Below are positions 10,392-20,715 of a DNA stretch of 64,000 bases, one piece after another. This stretch comes from an uncultured Pelagibacteraceae bacterium (GTDB lineage: Bacteria; Pseudomonadota; Alphaproteobacteria; Pelagibacterales; Pelagibacteraceae). Below the pieces are notes generated by a model. The model was not told the DNA's origin, did not search any database, and saw nothing but the letters and a program-made list of their open reading frames with translations. A program made the position numbers and the translations under genes. Each line of letters opens with the position of its first letter. Positions within the stretch are counted from its first letter, which is position 1. Where the stretch lies: the NCBI GenBank assembly GCA_902603475.1, contig CACKUZ010000001.1, positions 18,726 through 82,725 of the forward strand. Reading direction: 5' to 3'.

Positions 10392-10853
10392 TTAATTAAT
10401 TTCAAATATTGCATCAACCTCAACCGCAACACCTAAAGGCAAACTATTAGTACTTACTGCTGCACGTGTGTGTGTACCATTATTACCAAAGACATCTTTA
10501 ATTAAGTCTGATGCACCATTAATTACTTTTGGTTGTTCGATAAAGTCGTCAGTTGAATTAACAAAACCTGTTAATTTAATGCATGATTTAATTTTTGATA
10601 AATCATCTGAGCATGCTTTTTTAGCCTGAGAAATTATATTTAATGCACATCTTTGTGCTGCTTTGTAAGCTTGTTCTGTATTAAAGTCTTTTCCGACTTT
10701 CCCCTTTATTAATTTGCCATCAGCATCGATTGATATTTGTCCAGAAATATAAAGTAAATTTCCAGAAATTTTTGTAGCAACATATGAACCAACTGGATCA
10801 GTTGCTTTAGGCAAAACTAAACCCATTTCTTTTAATTTTGTATCAATAGACAT
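10392..10853 (-). CDS. RidA/YjgF-family protein, probable enamine/imine deaminase
   Basis: A 153-residue protein of the YjgF/YER057c/UK114 superfamily, whose best known members hydrolyse reactive 2-aminoacrylate. Visible family features are GNLLYISGQI near residue 30 and the C-terminal segment with THTRAAV and SLPLGVAVEVDAIFEI. It resembles the longer subgroup common in alphaproteobacteria rather than canonical RidA of about 128 residues. Its ATG overlaps the topA stop by one base, so it is likely the last gene of the pyrB-pyrC'-plsY-topA-ridA run. The substrate is unknown. Confidence 0.85.
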   Translation of the reverse strand: MSIDTKLKEMGLVLPKATDPVGSYVATKISGNLLYISGQISIDADGKLIKGKVGKDFNTEQAYKAAQRCALNIISQAKKACSDDLSKIKSCIKLTGFVNSTDDFIEQPKVINGASDLIKDVFGNNGTHTRAAVSTNSLPLGVAVEVDAIFEIN

Positions 10854-13414
10854 TATTTACCTTTCTTTTTCTTTTTATTCTTATCGTACTCTTTTCTTTT
10901 CTCAATTAAAATAAGAGCCTCCTCCATTGTTAATTCAATTGGGTCTTTTTCTTCAGGTATAGTAGCGTTTAATGATTTGTATTTAACATACGGCCCATAT
11001 TGACCTTTCATAATTCTTACTGGTTTTTTATCTTCGGGGTGCTCACCGAGATCCTTAATCAAAGATGATGAAATTCTTCCAGGTTTTGCCTCAGCTATTA
11101 GAGTTACGGCTCTATTAAGACCAATACTAAATATTTCTTCAACATTTTCTAAACGTGCAGATTTATTTTCACACTTTAAATAAGGCCCAAAACGACCAAC
11201 ATTTACAGTAATATCTTTGTCATTTTCTGGATTTTTACCTAAACTAATTGGAAGTGAACATAAATACTTAGCTCTATCTAAATCTATATTTTTAACATCA
11301 ATTCCCTTGGGTATAGATACATTTTTAAAATTATTTTCTTCTTTTTTTAATTTTTTCTTTTTCTTGTACTTTTCTTCAACATCTTCAATTTCTTTCTCAT
11401 ATTGAAGATAGGGACCAAATCTTCCATTTTTTAAATATATGTCTTTACCGCTGTCATTTTGACCAATAAATTTTGGTTCTGCCAAAGTCAATTGTTGAGC
11501 TGCTTTAGACTTTGAAAGAGGTCTTGTAAATTTACAATCTGGATAATTTGAACATCCAATAAAAGCACCACCACGAAAACTATTTTTTAAACTTAATTGA
11601 CCACTATCACAAAGATTACATTTTCTATTTATTTTTCCATCTTTGTCGACTTCAAATATTAATGAGCCTAAACTTTCGTTAAGCATATCTAAGACTTCTC
11701 TAGTACGTTTTTCTTTAACGTCCAATACATTTAAATTAAAATCTCTCCAAAATTCCTCCAAGACTTTAATCCAATTTTCTTTGCCTGCTGTTATATCGTC
11801 TAATTGATTTTCCAATTTTGCAGTAAAATCATAATCCACATATTTTGAAAATAATTTTTCAAGAAAAGCAGAGAGTAACTTACCTCTATCTGTTGGAAAA
11901 AATCTTTTATTTTCTATATCTGCATAACCTCTATTTGAAATAACTGATATGATACTAGCATATGTTGAAGGTCTTCCAATTCCCAATTCCTCCAACTTTT
12001 TAACAAGACTTGCTTCCGAATATCTTGGTGGTGGTTGAGTGAAATGTTGTTCATCTGTAAAATCTTTAAACTCTACTTCACCTTTGTCAACTTCAGGTAA
12101 TATGTTCTCATCTTCTTTATTTTCATCTAATCTTGAAACCTTTAAAAAACCATCGAATTTTAAAGTTGAACCACTAGCCTTACATATATTTTTATTATCC
12201 TCGGATGTTATTGTTATAGTTTTTCTATCAAATTTTGCAGACTCCATTTGTGACGATAATGATCTTGACCATATCAAGTTATAAAGTTTGTATTGATCTG
12301 TGCTTAAATATTTTTTCATATCTTCAGGCACTCTATTAATTTCCGTTGGTCTAATAGCTTCATGTGCTTCTTGTGCATTTTTTGCCTTTTTACCTGAATA
12401 GTTTAAAGGGGAGGGTGGCAAGTATATTTCACCATAATTCTGAGTAATAAAATTTCTAAAAGTTGACACAGCGTCCTTTGATATATTGGTTCCATCTGTA
12501 CGCATATAAGTAATTAATCCAACGGTTTCTCCATCAATATCTATACCCTGATAAAGTCTTTGCGCAATTTGCATTGTTCTAGAGGCTCCAAAACCCAATT
12601 TACTAGATGATGTTTGTTGCAAAGTTGAAGTAGTGAAAGGACCTGAAGGGTTTCGTGTATAAATTTTAGATAGTATGTCTGTAATATTATATTTTTTATT
12701 TTTAATTAAATCTAAAGCATTATTAATATCTTCTTTATTTTTAAATGAAAATTTTTCAATTTTTTTACCATCTAATTGAGTAATAGATGTATTTATATTT
12801 AGATTTTCCTTTGTTAAGAAATTTAGGTTAAGTGTCCAAAATTCTTCTGGTTTAAAAACTTCTATTTCATGTTCTCTCTCAGTTAACAATCTAAGAGCAA
12901 CAGACTGAACTCTTCCTGCTGACTTAGATCCTGGTAATTTTGTCCATAAAATTGGCGATATATTAAAACCTACTAAATAGTCTAGCGCTCTTCTTGCCAT
13001 ATAGGCATCTACAAGTTCATTTTCTATTTTTCTTGGATTGTCTATTCCGTTTGTTACAGCTTTTTTTGTAATTTCATTAAAAACTACACGTTCTACTTTT
13101 TTATCTTTTAGAAGTTTTTTTTCATTTAAAAATTCTTTGACATGCCAAGCAATTGCTTCACCTTCTCGATCTGGGTCAGTAGCTAAAATAATTTTTTCTG
13201 AATTTTTTACAGTATCTGTAATTTCTTTTAAATATTTTTTTGAGAAACTGTCCACTTCCCAAATCATTTTAAAAGAATTTTCTGGATCAACAGAACCATT
13301 TTTTGATGGAAGGTCCCTAATATGACCATAACTTGCTAACACTGTGTAATCAGAACCTAAATATTTGTTTATAGTTTTAGCTTTTGCGGGACTTTCAACA
13401 ATTACAAGATTCAT
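10853..13414 (-). CDS. topA: DNA topoisomerase I
   Basis: Relaxes negative supercoils by a type IA mechanism. The Toprim domain opens with VIVESPAKAKTINKYLG and contains ATDPDREGEAIAWH. The catalytic Tyr is in GLITYMRTDGTNIS near residue 300. One four-Cys zinc ribbon follows near residue 610 (CNLCD...GCSNYPDC). After it come three TOPRIM_C-type repeats with FGPYLQY, FGPYLKC and YGPYVKY, as in alphaproteobacterial TopA. The C-terminus is Lys-rich. The 853-residue length is normal for the group. Confidence 0.96.
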   Translation of the reverse strand: MNLVIVESPAKAKTINKYLGSDYTVLASYGHIRDLPSKNGSVDPENSFKMIWEVDSFSKKYLKEITDTVKNSEKIILATDPDREGEAIAWHVKEFLNEKKLLKDKKVERVVFNEITKKAVTNGIDNPRKIENELVDAYMARRALDYLVGFNISPILWTKLPGSKSAGRVQSVALRLLTEREHEIEVFKPEEFWTLNLNFLTKENLNINTSITQLDGKKIEKFSFKNKEDINNALDLIKNKKYNITDILSKIYTRNPSGPFTTSTLQQTSSSKLGFGASRTMQIAQRLYQGIDIDGETVGLITYMRTDGTNISKDAVSTFRNFITQNYGEIYLPPSPLNYSGKKAKNAQEAHEAIRPTEINRVPEDMKKYLSTDQYKLYNLIWSRSLSSQMESAKFDRKTITITSEDNKNICKASGSTLKFDGFLKVSRLDENKEDENILPEVDKGEVEFKDFTDEQHFTQPPPRYSEASLVKKLEELGIGRPSTYASIISVISNRGYADIENKRFFPTDRGKLLSAFLEKLFSKYVDYDFTAKLENQLDDITAGKENWIKVLEEFWRDFNLNVLDVKEKRTREVLDMLNESLGSLIFEVDKDGKINRKCNLCDSGQLSLKNSFRGGAFIGCSNYPDCKFTRPLSKSKAAQQLTLAEPKFIGQNDSGKDIYLKNGRFGPYLQYEKEIEDVEEKYKKKKKLKKEENNFKNVSIPKGIDVKNIDLDRAKYLCSLPISLGKNPENDKDITVNVGRFGPYLKCENKSARLENVEEIFSIGLNRAVTLIAEAKPGRISSSLIKDLGEHPEDKKPVRIMKGQYGPYVKYKSLNATIPEEKDPIELTMEEALILIEKRKEYDKNKKKKKGK

Positions 13415-13451
13415 AATTAGTCAAACTACTTATAACTATTAATCTGTCAAA

Positions 13452-14027
13452 TTAATAAATTTTACTCTTAGTTTCTTCTTTGTTTATTAATCTTTTTATA
13501 TTTTCTCTATGTGTATAAAAAATTAGAACAAACATTATTATATAAAAAAATATATTACCTTGATTAATGATTAATAGGTAGATTGGAATTGAAATTGAAG
13601 CAATTAAAGAGGATAAAGATGAATATTTTGATATCAAAAAAGTTAAAATCCAAACAATTCCAAAAACTACCGCATAATAAATATTTATTGAAATCAAAAT
13701 TCCAACAAATGTTGCAACACCTTTACCACCCTTAAATTTTAACCAAATAGGGAACAAATGTCCTAAAAAAGCACAAAGCGCTGATATGTACATTAAATCA
13801 GGATAATTGATCTTTATGTAGATAACAGGTGCAACAGCTTTTGCTATATCTAATATAAGAGTCAAATAACCCAATGACTTATTGCCAGTTCTCAAAACAT
13901 TTGTAGCACCAATATTTCCTGATCCTACATTTCTAATATCTTTTTTAAGTAAAATTTTTGTGAATAGATATCCAAAAGGAATAGACCCAAATAGATAAGA
14001 TATTAAAGCTGTTATTATATAATCCAT
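13452..14027 (-). CDS. plsY: Glycerol-3-phosphate acyltransferase PlsY
   Basis: Inner-membrane enzyme that acylates glycerol-3-phosphate from acyl-phosphate in phospholipid synthesis. The 191-residue protein has about five membrane segments and the family motifs YLFGSIPFGYL, GSGNIGATNVLR and FKGGKGVATFVG. The start overlaps the dihydroorotase-like stop by one base. The gene lies between pyrimidine genes and topA in one tight minus-strand run. Confidence 0.93.
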   Translation of the reverse strand: MDYIITALISYLFGSIPFGYLFTKILLKKDIRNVGSGNIGATNVLRTGNKSLGYLTLILDIAKAVAPVIYIKINYPDLMYISALCAFLGHLFPIWLKFKGGKGVATFVGILISINIYYAVVFGIVWILTFLISKYSSLSSLIASISIPIYLLIINQGNIFFYIIMFVLIFYTHRENIKRLINKEETKSKIY

Positions 14028-15316
14028 TATTCAGATTTAAATAATTCTTCACCATTAACAAATGTGCTTATTACTTTACCTTGAAGTTTTTTGTCTTCAA
14101 TTGGGGTGTTTTTTGATTTTGATATTAATTTATCTTTTTTAACAACCCATGGCTTATTAATATCTACAATACAAAAATCAGCATCATTTCCTATTGATAA
14201 ATTGCCTTTATTTATTTTAAGTATTTCTGCTGGCTTAGATGTTAAAGCTTTTATTATAGTTTCCAACTCTACTGATCCATTATGATATAATTCTAAGCTT
14301 AACGGTAATAAAGTTTCAATTCCTGAGGCGCCAGTTTCAGCTTGAGCAAAAGTTAATCTTTTATTTTCTTCATCCTCTGGTTTGTGATCAGAAACAATAA
14401 CGTCAATTGTTTCATCATTTAATCCTTGAACTAATGCATTCCTATCAGTCTCTGTTCTTAAAGGAGGTGATAATTTTAAAAAAGTTTTAAAATCACCAAT
14501 GTCATTTTCATTTAATGATAAATTGTTTATAGAAACACCACAGCTGAAGTTTACTTTATTCTTTCTTTCTCTGATTATATTTACAGAGTTTGCGGATGAA
14601 ATCTGTGCAATATGGTACCTACAATTATTATATTCAAGTAATGTTAAGTCTCTTTCTATAATTAATAATTCTGCACTTATTGGAATCCCTTGTAGACCAA
14701 GTTTTGTTGCTATGATGCCATCATTAATCATTCCATCTTTTGATAATTCTGCATCTTCAGCATGTTGTATTACCAAGGATTTTAAATCTGATGCTGAACT
14801 CATAATCCTATTCATAATTCTTGGATTTTGAATTGTTTTTACTCCATCTGTGAAACCTATTATCCCTTTACTCTGTAATAATCCAAATTCAGTCATATTT
14901 TCTCCCTCTGCATTTACTGTTAATGCAGCTGTTGGATAAATATTAATTTTAGATTTATCTCTTCCTCTTCTTTTAAGAAAATCAACTATTGAAACATTAT
15001 CAATTACTGGGTTTGTATTAGGCATTGTAACAACTGATGTTACACCACCTGATAAGGCAGCCTCGCTAAGCGTTCTAAAATTCTCTTTATATTCATATCC
15101 TGGTTCACCCACAAAAACCCTCATGTCAACAATACCTGGAAATATATATTTTTCATTTAAATCGATTACTTTTTCTCTAGATGGAATGTTATTGGTATTT
15201 ACTTTTTTTCCGACAGCTTCAATTTTACCATTTTCTCCAATTATTATTCCTCCAATTTCATTCAAGGAATTATAAGGGTCAATTATGTTTGCATTTATAA
15301 AGTATTTTTTTTTCAT
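14027..15316 (-). CDS. Dihydroorotase-like protein, probable non-catalytic PyrC'
   Basis: Amidohydrolase-fold protein of 429 residues, directly downstream of pyrB. The overall fold motifs are present, including GGVTSVVTMPNTNPVID and a SDHKPED segment late in the protein. However, the first metal motif, HxH in active dihydroorotases, reads DMRVFVGEPG here (near residue 63), so both metal-binding His residues are missing. Paralogues of this type next to pyrB are known as pseudo-dihydroorotases that stabilise aspartate transcarbamoylase. An active pyrC would then have to lie elsewhere. It abuts pyrB and overlaps plsY by one base. Confidence 0.85.
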   Translation of the reverse strand: MKKKYFINANIIDPYNSLNEIGGIIIGENGKIEAVGKKVNTNNIPSREKVIDLNEKYIFPGIVDMRVFVGEPGYEYKENFRTLSEAALSGGVTSVVTMPNTNPVIDNVSIVDFLKRRGRDKSKINIYPTAALTVNAEGENMTEFGLLQSKGIIGFTDGVKTIQNPRIMNRIMSSASDLKSLVIQHAEDAELSKDGMINDGIIATKLGLQGIPISAELLIIERDLTLLEYNNCRYHIAQISSANSVNIIRERKNKVNFSCGVSINNLSLNENDIGDFKTFLKLSPPLRTETDRNALVQGLNDETIDVIVSDHKPEDEENKRLTFAQAETGASGIETLLPLSLELYHNGSVELETIIKALTSKPAEILKINKGNLSIGNDADFCIVDINKPWVVKKDKLISKSKNTPIEDKKLQGKVISTFVNGEELFKSE

Positions 15317-16258
15317 TTATTCACAAAAAATCTTTAAACAGGCCATCCTTACTGCTACGCCTAATTCAACTTGTTCTTTTATTACACTTTTGTTTATATC
15401 GTCTGCTAAGTTTGTATCAATTTCAATTCCTCTATTCATCGGTCCTGGATGCATTATTAAAGCATCCTCTTTAGCATATTGAATTTTATCAGGAGTTAAT
15501 CCATAATACTCATAGTATTCTCTGTTGGATGATAGAAACGAGCTTGACATTCTTTCGTTCTGTAATCTTAACATCATTACTATGTCACAATCTTTAACTC
15601 CTTTTTTCATATCAGAAAAAATATTTACACCAAATTTTTCAATTTCATTTGGCATCAAATTTGTAGGGGCCACAATATTCACTTCTGCACCCAACATGTT
15701 TAGAAGATAAATATTTGATCTTGCCACTCTTGAATGTAGTATATCTCCACATATTGCAATTTTAAGACCTTCTATTTTTTTTCTTCTATTTATAATTGTC
15801 AAAGCATCCAATAATGCTTGTGTGGGATGTTCTCTTCTACCATCTCCTGCATTTAGCACTGCACAATTAACTTTTTGAGATAGAAGGTTACAAGCCCCTG
15901 AGTCTTGATGTCTTATTACAATTATATCTGGGTGCATTGCATTTAAGGTCATTGCTGTATCAATTAACGTTTCACCTTTTTTGATAGCAGAATTTGTAAT
16001 ATTCATTGACATTACATCTGCACCTAATCTTTTTCCTGCTAATTCGAATGAACTCTGTGTTCTTGTTGATGGTTCAAAAAATAAATTTATTTGGGTTTTC
16101 CCTTTTAAAATATTAATTTTTTTATTTTTACTTTTATTTAATTCTATGAATTTAGAGGCTTCATTCAGAATAATGTTAACATCACTAACAGATAAATCCT
16201 GGATACCTAATAAATGTTTTTGGGATACTTTAATAGCTTTTTTGGATTTAGTTGCCAT
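15317..16258 (-). CDS. pyrB: Aspartate carbamoyltransferase catalytic chain
   Basis: Forms carbamoyl-aspartate in de novo pyrimidine synthesis. The carbamoyl-phosphate motif [20 protein letters not shown] is near residue 55, [12 protein letters not shown] is near residue 140, and the [13 protein letters not shown] block is near residue 265. The 313-residue length is typical. No regulatory chain gene (pyrI) is adjacent; instead the pseudo-dihydroorotase gene follows immediately, consistent with the PyrB-PyrC' complex type. Confidence 0.95.
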   Translation of the reverse strand: MATKSKKAIKVSQKHLLGIQDLSVSDVNIILNEASKFIELNKSKNKKINILKGKTQINLFFEPSTRTQSSFELAGKRLGADVMSMNITNSAIKKGETLIDTAMTLNAMHPDIIVIRHQDSGACNLLSQKVNCAVLNAGDGRREHPTQALLDALTIINRRKKIEGLKIAICGDILHSRVARSNIYLLNMLGAEVNIVAPTNLMPNEIEKFGVNIFSDMKKGVKDCDIVMMLRLQNERMSSSFLSSNREYYEYYGLTPDKIQYAKEDALIMHPGPMNRGIEIDTNLADDINKSVIKEQVELGVAVRMACLKIFCE

Positions 16259-16300
16259 TAAAATTAACTCTATAACTATATAGTATTAACTATGCAACCA

Positions 16301-16756
16301 TTAATTTTGGATAAAATCTAAAGCACCTTGTAAAATAAAAGCTGCTGCAAACTTATCAATATCTTTCTGTTTTTTACTGACATTTATATCTAATTCACTT
16401 GATAAATTAAAAGCACCAACAGTAGATAATCTTTCATCCCACAAAGACACAGGAATATCAAATTTATTTGAAATATTGATTGCTGTATCTTTAGCTGATT
16501 GTGAAGATTTTCCGTAGGTGCCATCCATATTTATTGGATTACCTATAATAATTCCTTTTATGTCATTTTCTGTAATAATACTTTCTAGTTCATCAATTAA
16601 TTTACCTTGTTTAGATTTATCTAAGGTTTGGAGGGGAGTGGCAATTTTTTGATTATAATCACTAATGGCAATCCCAATCCTTTTTGTACCTAAATCTATA
16701 CCCAATAATCTTGAACCACTTGATAATTTGTTTTTGAATTCATCAATTGTGATCAT
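16301..16756 (-). CDS. ruvX: Putative pre-16S rRNA nuclease / Holliday junction resolvase-like YqgF
   Basis: A 151-residue RNase H-fold protein with the family motifs LLGIDLGTKRIGIAISD, IIIGNPINMDGT and SLWDERLST. The family is implicated in maturing the 5' end of 16S rRNA and was first described as a resolvase-like protein. It is divergent from gatC across a 50-base gap. It is complete, and the assignment rests on these three motifs. Confidence 0.9.
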   Translation of the reverse strand: MITIDEFKNKLSSGSRLLGIDLGTKRIGIAISDYNQKIATPLQTLDKSKQGKLIDELESIITENDIKGIIIGNPINMDGTYGKSSQSAKDTAINISNKFDIPVSLWDERLSTVGAFNLSSELDINVSKKQKDIDKFAAAFILQGALDFIQN

Positions 16757-16806
16757 ATTGTATATTTTTAACTTAAGTGGTAGTTTGCGACATTATTTTT
16801 TACCAT

Positions 16807-17094
16807 ATGACAATAGATCTTAAAACAGTAAAACACATATCAAAATTAGCAAGGATCTCACTTGAAGAGAAAAAAGCTGAAAAATTAGCAAATGATATGA
16901 ATTCTATATTTGAATTTATTGAAAAATTAAACGAGCTTAAAACAGAAAATGTTGATCCATTAACTTCTATTGCTGAAACAACTTTAAGATTTAGAGAAGA
17001 TAAAATTACTAGCGATAATATAAGAGAAAAGATTCTTAAAAATTCTCCTGAAAAAAACGACGATTTTTTTGTTGTACCGAAAGTAGTTGAGTAA
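16807..17094 (+). CDS. gatC: Asp-tRNA(Asn)/Glu-tRNA(Gln) amidotransferase subunit C
   Basis: Small bridging subunit of the GatCAB transamidosome. The ATG at 16807 gives 95 residues beginning [19 protein letters not shown], the standard GatC start. A possible start 30 bases upstream adds non-homologous residues and was not used. The C-terminal part has [10 protein letters not shown]. The stop overlaps the gatA ATG by one base, so gatC-gatA-gatB are translationally coupled. Confidence 0.93.
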   Translation: MTIDLKTVKHISKLARISLEEKKAEKLANDMNSIFEFIEKLNELKTENVDPLTSIAETTLRFREDKITSDNIREKILKNSPEKNDDFFVVPKVVE

Positions 17095-18551
17095 TGACAG
17101 AAATAACATCTTTAAGTCTTTTTGAATTAATTAAAAATATTAAAGAAAAGAAAATATCATCAAATGAGGCGGCAAAATCTTTTGTTGATAGATCTGAAAA
17201 GTCAAAAAAACTAAATGTATATGTAACTGAAAATTTTGAAAATTGTCTTAAACTTTCAAAAGAATTTGATAACAACCCAAATTTTGATTTAAAACTTCCA
17301 GGCATTCCAATTGCAGTTAAAGATTTATTTTGTACAAATGAAGTAAGAACAACTGCTGGAAGCAATATCTTAAATAATTTTGTCCCAAGCTATGAGTCTA
17401 CTGTAACAAAAAATATATGGAAAGAAGGTGGTATATTGCTTGGTAAACTTAATTGTGATGAATTTGCAATGGGCTCATCTAATGAAACAAGTTTTTTTGG
17501 TAACGTTCAAAATCCAATTGCAAAAGATTTAGTTCCTGGCGGATCATCAGGTGGTTCTTCAGCGGCTTTAGCAGCTAATTTAACACCTGTAACAATAGGT
17601 ACTGACACTGGTGGATCTATTAGGCAACCAGCCTCCTTCACTGGTACTGTAGGACTAAAACCTACTTATGGCAGCTGTTCAAGATATGGAATTGTTGCTT
17701 TCGCATCGTCTCTAGATCAAGCAGGTCCAATGAGCAAAGATGTCAAAGATAGTTCCATTCTTTTAGAAGTGATCTCATCATTTGATAAAAAAGATTCAAC
17801 CTCAATTGATTTTAAAAGAAATAATTATTCATCAGAGTTAACTAGAAATATTAAAGGTTTAAAAATTGGTATTCCAAAAGAATACAGAGTTGATGGGATG
17901 CCAGACGAAATTGAGAAACTTTGGGAAAAAGGTATTGAATATGCAAAAGATTGTGGAGCTGAAATAATTGATATTTCATTACCTCATACTAGCTATGCTT
18001 TGCCAACTTATTATATTGTAGCGCCAGCTGAGGCATCATCTAATTTAGCAAGATATGATGGTGTTAAATATGGTCTAAGGTCTTCCGGTAAAAGTTTAAT
18101 TGATATGTATGAAAAAACCAGATCAGAAGGTTTTGGTGAAGAAGTAAAGAGAAGAATAATGATAGGAACCTATGTTTTATCATCAGGATATTATGATGCT
18201 TACTATCTTAAAGCTCAAAAGGTTAGACAATTAATTAAACAAGATTTCGATCAAGCTTATAATAAAGTAGATGCTATTTTGACACCTTCAACACCTAGTT
18301 CTGCATTTAAAATTGGAGAAAAATCTAATGATCCAGTTTCAATGTATTTAAATGATATATTTACTGTTCCAGTAAACCTTGCAGGTTTACCTGGAATTTC
18401 AATACCTGCAGGTGTAGATAAAAATAATTATCCATTGGGTTTACAAATAATAGGTAAACCGTTTGATGAACAAACAGTTTTAAATATTGCTTATTCAATG
18501 GAGGAAAAAATCAATTATAAAAATAATATAACTGATTGGTGGATGAAATAA
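17094..18551 (+). CDS. gatA: Asp-tRNA(Asn)/Glu-tRNA(Gln) amidotransferase subunit A
   Basis: Glutaminase subunit that supplies ammonia for making Gln-tRNA(Gln) and/or Asn-tRNA(Asn). The amidase-signature Ser-cisSer-Lys triad is visible: Lys in PIAVKDLF near residue 78, and the two Ser in the [13 protein letters not shown] and [14 protein letters not shown] blocks near residues 153-180. The 485-residue length is typical. One-base overlaps join it to gatC and gatB. Confidence 0.96.
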   Translation: MTEITSLSLFELIKNIKEKKISSNEAAKSFVDRSEKSKKLNVYVTENFENCLKLSKEFDNNPNFDLKLPGIPIAVKDLFCTNEVRTTAGSNILNNFVPSYESTVTKNIWKEGGILLGKLNCDEFAMGSSNETSFFGNVQNPIAKDLVPGGSSGGSSAALAANLTPVTIGTDTGGSIRQPASFTGTVGLKPTYGSCSRYGIVAFASSLDQAGPMSKDVKDSSILLEVISSFDKKDSTSIDFKRNNYSSELTRNIKGLKIGIPKEYRVDGMPDEIEKLWEKGIEYAKDCGAEIIDISLPHTSYALPTYYIVAPAEASSNLARYDGVKYGLRSSGKSLIDMYEKTRSEGFGEEVKRRIMIGTYVLSSGYYDAYYLKAQKVRQLIKQDFDQAYNKVDAILTPSTPSSAFKIGEKSNDPVSMYLNDIFTVPVNLAGLPGISIPAGVDKNNYPLGLQIIGKPFDEQTVLNIAYSMEEKINYKNNITDWWMK

Positions 18552-20026
18552 TGTCTAAAAATAATTCTGAATATTTAATTGAAAGAAATGATAATGTTTA
18601 TGAAGTTGTTATAGGACTTGAAGTTCATGCTCAAGTAACATCAGATTCAAAGCTTTTTTCATCTTCTTCTACAAAATTTGGTGCCGAACCTAATACTCAA
18701 GTAAGCTTAGTTGATGCAGCTTTTCCAGGCATGCTGCCAGTAATAAATGAATTTTGTGTTAAACAAGCCATAAAAACTGGTATTGGTTTAAAAGCTAAGA
18801 TTAATAATAAGTCTGTTTTTGATAGAAAGAATTATTTTTATGCAGATTTACCTCAGGGTTATCAAATTTCACAATATAAATACCCCATTGTGGGTGAGGG
18901 TAATGTTATTTTGGATATGCCCGAAGGTCAAAAACAAGTTGGAATAGAAAGATTACATTTAGAGCAGGATGCAGGAAAAAGTATTCATGATGTTGATCCG
19001 AGTAACACACTAGTTGATCTTAATAGATCGGGTGTAGCCTTAATGGAGATTGTTAGTAAGCCTGATCTAAGATCACCAGATGAAGTGAATGCTTATATAA
19101 AAAAACTTAGATCTATTATGAGATATTTAGGAACTTGCGATGGGAACATGCAAGAAGGATCATTAAGAGCTGATGTTAATGTGTCTGTAAGAATAAAAGG
19201 CTCAACAAATTTAGGAACAAGATGTGAAATAAAAAATGTTAATTCTATAAAATTTATGCAAATGGCAATTATTTATGAAGCAAATAGACAAGTTGATTTA
19301 ATAGAAGAAGGTGTAGAAATAGATCAAGAAACAAGGCTTTTTGATACAAAAAAAAATGAAACAAGATCAATGAGGTCAAAAGAAGATGCTCATGATTATA
19401 GATATTTTCCAGATCCAGATTTACTTCCATTAGAAATTACGGATGAATTTATTGATTTACTAAAATCTGAAATCCCTGAATTACCAGATGACAAAAAGAA
19501 AAGGTTTATTGATGAATTTAAAGTGTCACCTTATGAAGCAACAATATTGGTCTCTGATATTGATACAGCTAAATATTTTGAAGAAGTTGTTGCCAAAATG
19601 GGTAAAAACCGTGATATGAAATTAGCAGTAAATTGGATTACAGGAGAATTATTTGCTGTTTTAAATAATAAAAATATTGAAATTGCTCAAAGTCCCATAA
19701 GTGCAAAAAATTTAGCAAAATTGATTAATTTAATTAAAAATGGAACAATCTCAGGAAAAATTGCTAAGACAATATTTGAACTAATGTTGGATGGTGACAT
19801 AGATCCTCAAATAATTGTTGAGGAAAAAGGGTTAAAGCAAGAAAGTGATCCTAAGGCACTAGAGGCATTAATTGATAAAATAATCAATGATAACAGAGAA
19901 AAAGCCATTGAGTATAAACAAGGAAAAGAAAAGCTATTTGGTTTCTTTGTGGGCCAAGCAATGAAAGCTTCTGGTGGAAAAGCTAACCCTCAATTAATTA
20001 ACGAAATATTAAAGAAGAAACTTTAA
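18551..20026 (+). CDS. gatB: Asp-tRNA(Asn)/Glu-tRNA(Gln) amidotransferase subunit B
   Basis: tRNA-binding kinase subunit of GatCAB. The ATG at 18551 overlaps the gatA stop by one base and gives 491 residues. A TTG 15 bases upstream is in frame but lies inside gatA and is unlikely. The conserved [10 protein letters not shown] is near residue 20, [17 protein letters not shown] near residue 94, and the C-terminal YqeY-like domain ends [17 protein letters not shown]. Confidence 0.96.
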   Translation: MSKNNSEYLIERNDNVYEVVIGLEVHAQVTSDSKLFSSSSTKFGAEPNTQVSLVDAAFPGMLPVINEFCVKQAIKTGIGLKAKINNKSVFDRKNYFYADLPQGYQISQYKYPIVGEGNVILDMPEGQKQVGIERLHLEQDAGKSIHDVDPSNTLVDLNRSGVALMEIVSKPDLRSPDEVNAYIKKLRSIMRYLGTCDGNMQEGSLRADVNVSVRIKGSTNLGTRCEIKNVNSIKFMQMAIIYEANRQVDLIEEGVEIDQETRLFDTKKNETRSMRSKEDAHDYRYFPDPDLLPLEITDEFIDLLKSEIPELPDDKKKRFIDEFKVSPYEATILVSDIDTAKYFEEVVAKMGKNRDMKLAVNWITGELFAVLNNKNIEIAQSPISAKNLAKLINLIKNGTISGKIAKTIFELMLDGDIDPQIIVEEKGLKQESDPKALEALIDKIINDNREKAIEYKQGKEKLFGFFVGQAMKASGGKANPQLINEILKKKL

Positions 20027-20064
20027 TTTTAACGAAACCTATAGTCATTATATAATTAAAATAG

Positions 20065-20715
20065 ATGGGTAAGAATATAGAAATTTCTGAAAAAATAGAA
20101 AAATATATTAATAATTTTAGTTTTAAACTTAACTCAGTTCAAAAAGAAATTATAGATTATAATAATACCCTTGGAAATGAAAAGAGAATGCAAGTAGCAA
20201 TATCTCAATGTCATTTTCTCCATTTAATAATAAAAATATCTAATATAAAAAATGTGCTTGAGATTGGAACTTTTACTGGTTTAAGTGCACTTTCGATTGC
20301 TCTTGCACTTCCTGATGATGGAAAGCTTACAGCACTTGATAAAGACAAAGAGACAAACAAGATTGCGGTAAGTTTTTTTAAGAAAGCTAATCAAGATAAA
20401 AAAATTCAAACGATTATAAAACCTGCGCTAGATAGTTTGGACGAATTAAAAAAACAAAGATATGATATGGTTTTTATTGATGCTGATAAGCTTAACTATA
20501 AAGAATATTATGAAAAATCGTTAAAGATAATAAAAAAAGGTGGTTTGATCATTATTGATAATGTTTTATGGCATGGAGAAGTTGCAGATGAAGATAATAT
20601 GGATAAATTTACATTAAACATTAGAGAATTAAATGAGCATGTATCAACTGATAAAAGGGTAGAACAAATAATTATTCCATTAGGAGATGGAATGACTGTT
20701 TGTAGGGTTTTATAA
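20065..20715 (+). CDS. Class I SAM-dependent O-methyltransferase (CCoAOMT/family 3)
   Basis: A 216-residue cytosolic methyltransferase. The SAM motif NVLEIGTFTGLSALSIALAL is near residue 70, the metal-binding region FIDADKLNYKEYYE near residue 143, and IIDNVLWHGEVAD near residue 168. This matches the metal-dependent O-methyltransferase family that includes caffeoyl-CoA O-methyltransferase. The real substrate is unknown. The stop overlaps the trhO start by one base. Confidence 0.85.
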   Translation: MGKNIEISEKIEKYINNFSFKLNSVQKEIIDYNNTLGNEKRMQVAISQCHFLHLIIKISNIKNVLEIGTFTGLSALSIALALPDDGKLTALDKDKETNKIAVSFFKKANQDKKIQTIIKPALDSLDELKKQRYDMVFIDADKLNYKEYYEKSLKIIKKGGLIIIDNVLWHGEVADEDNMDKFTLNIRELNEHVSTDKRVEQIIIPLGDGMTVCRVL

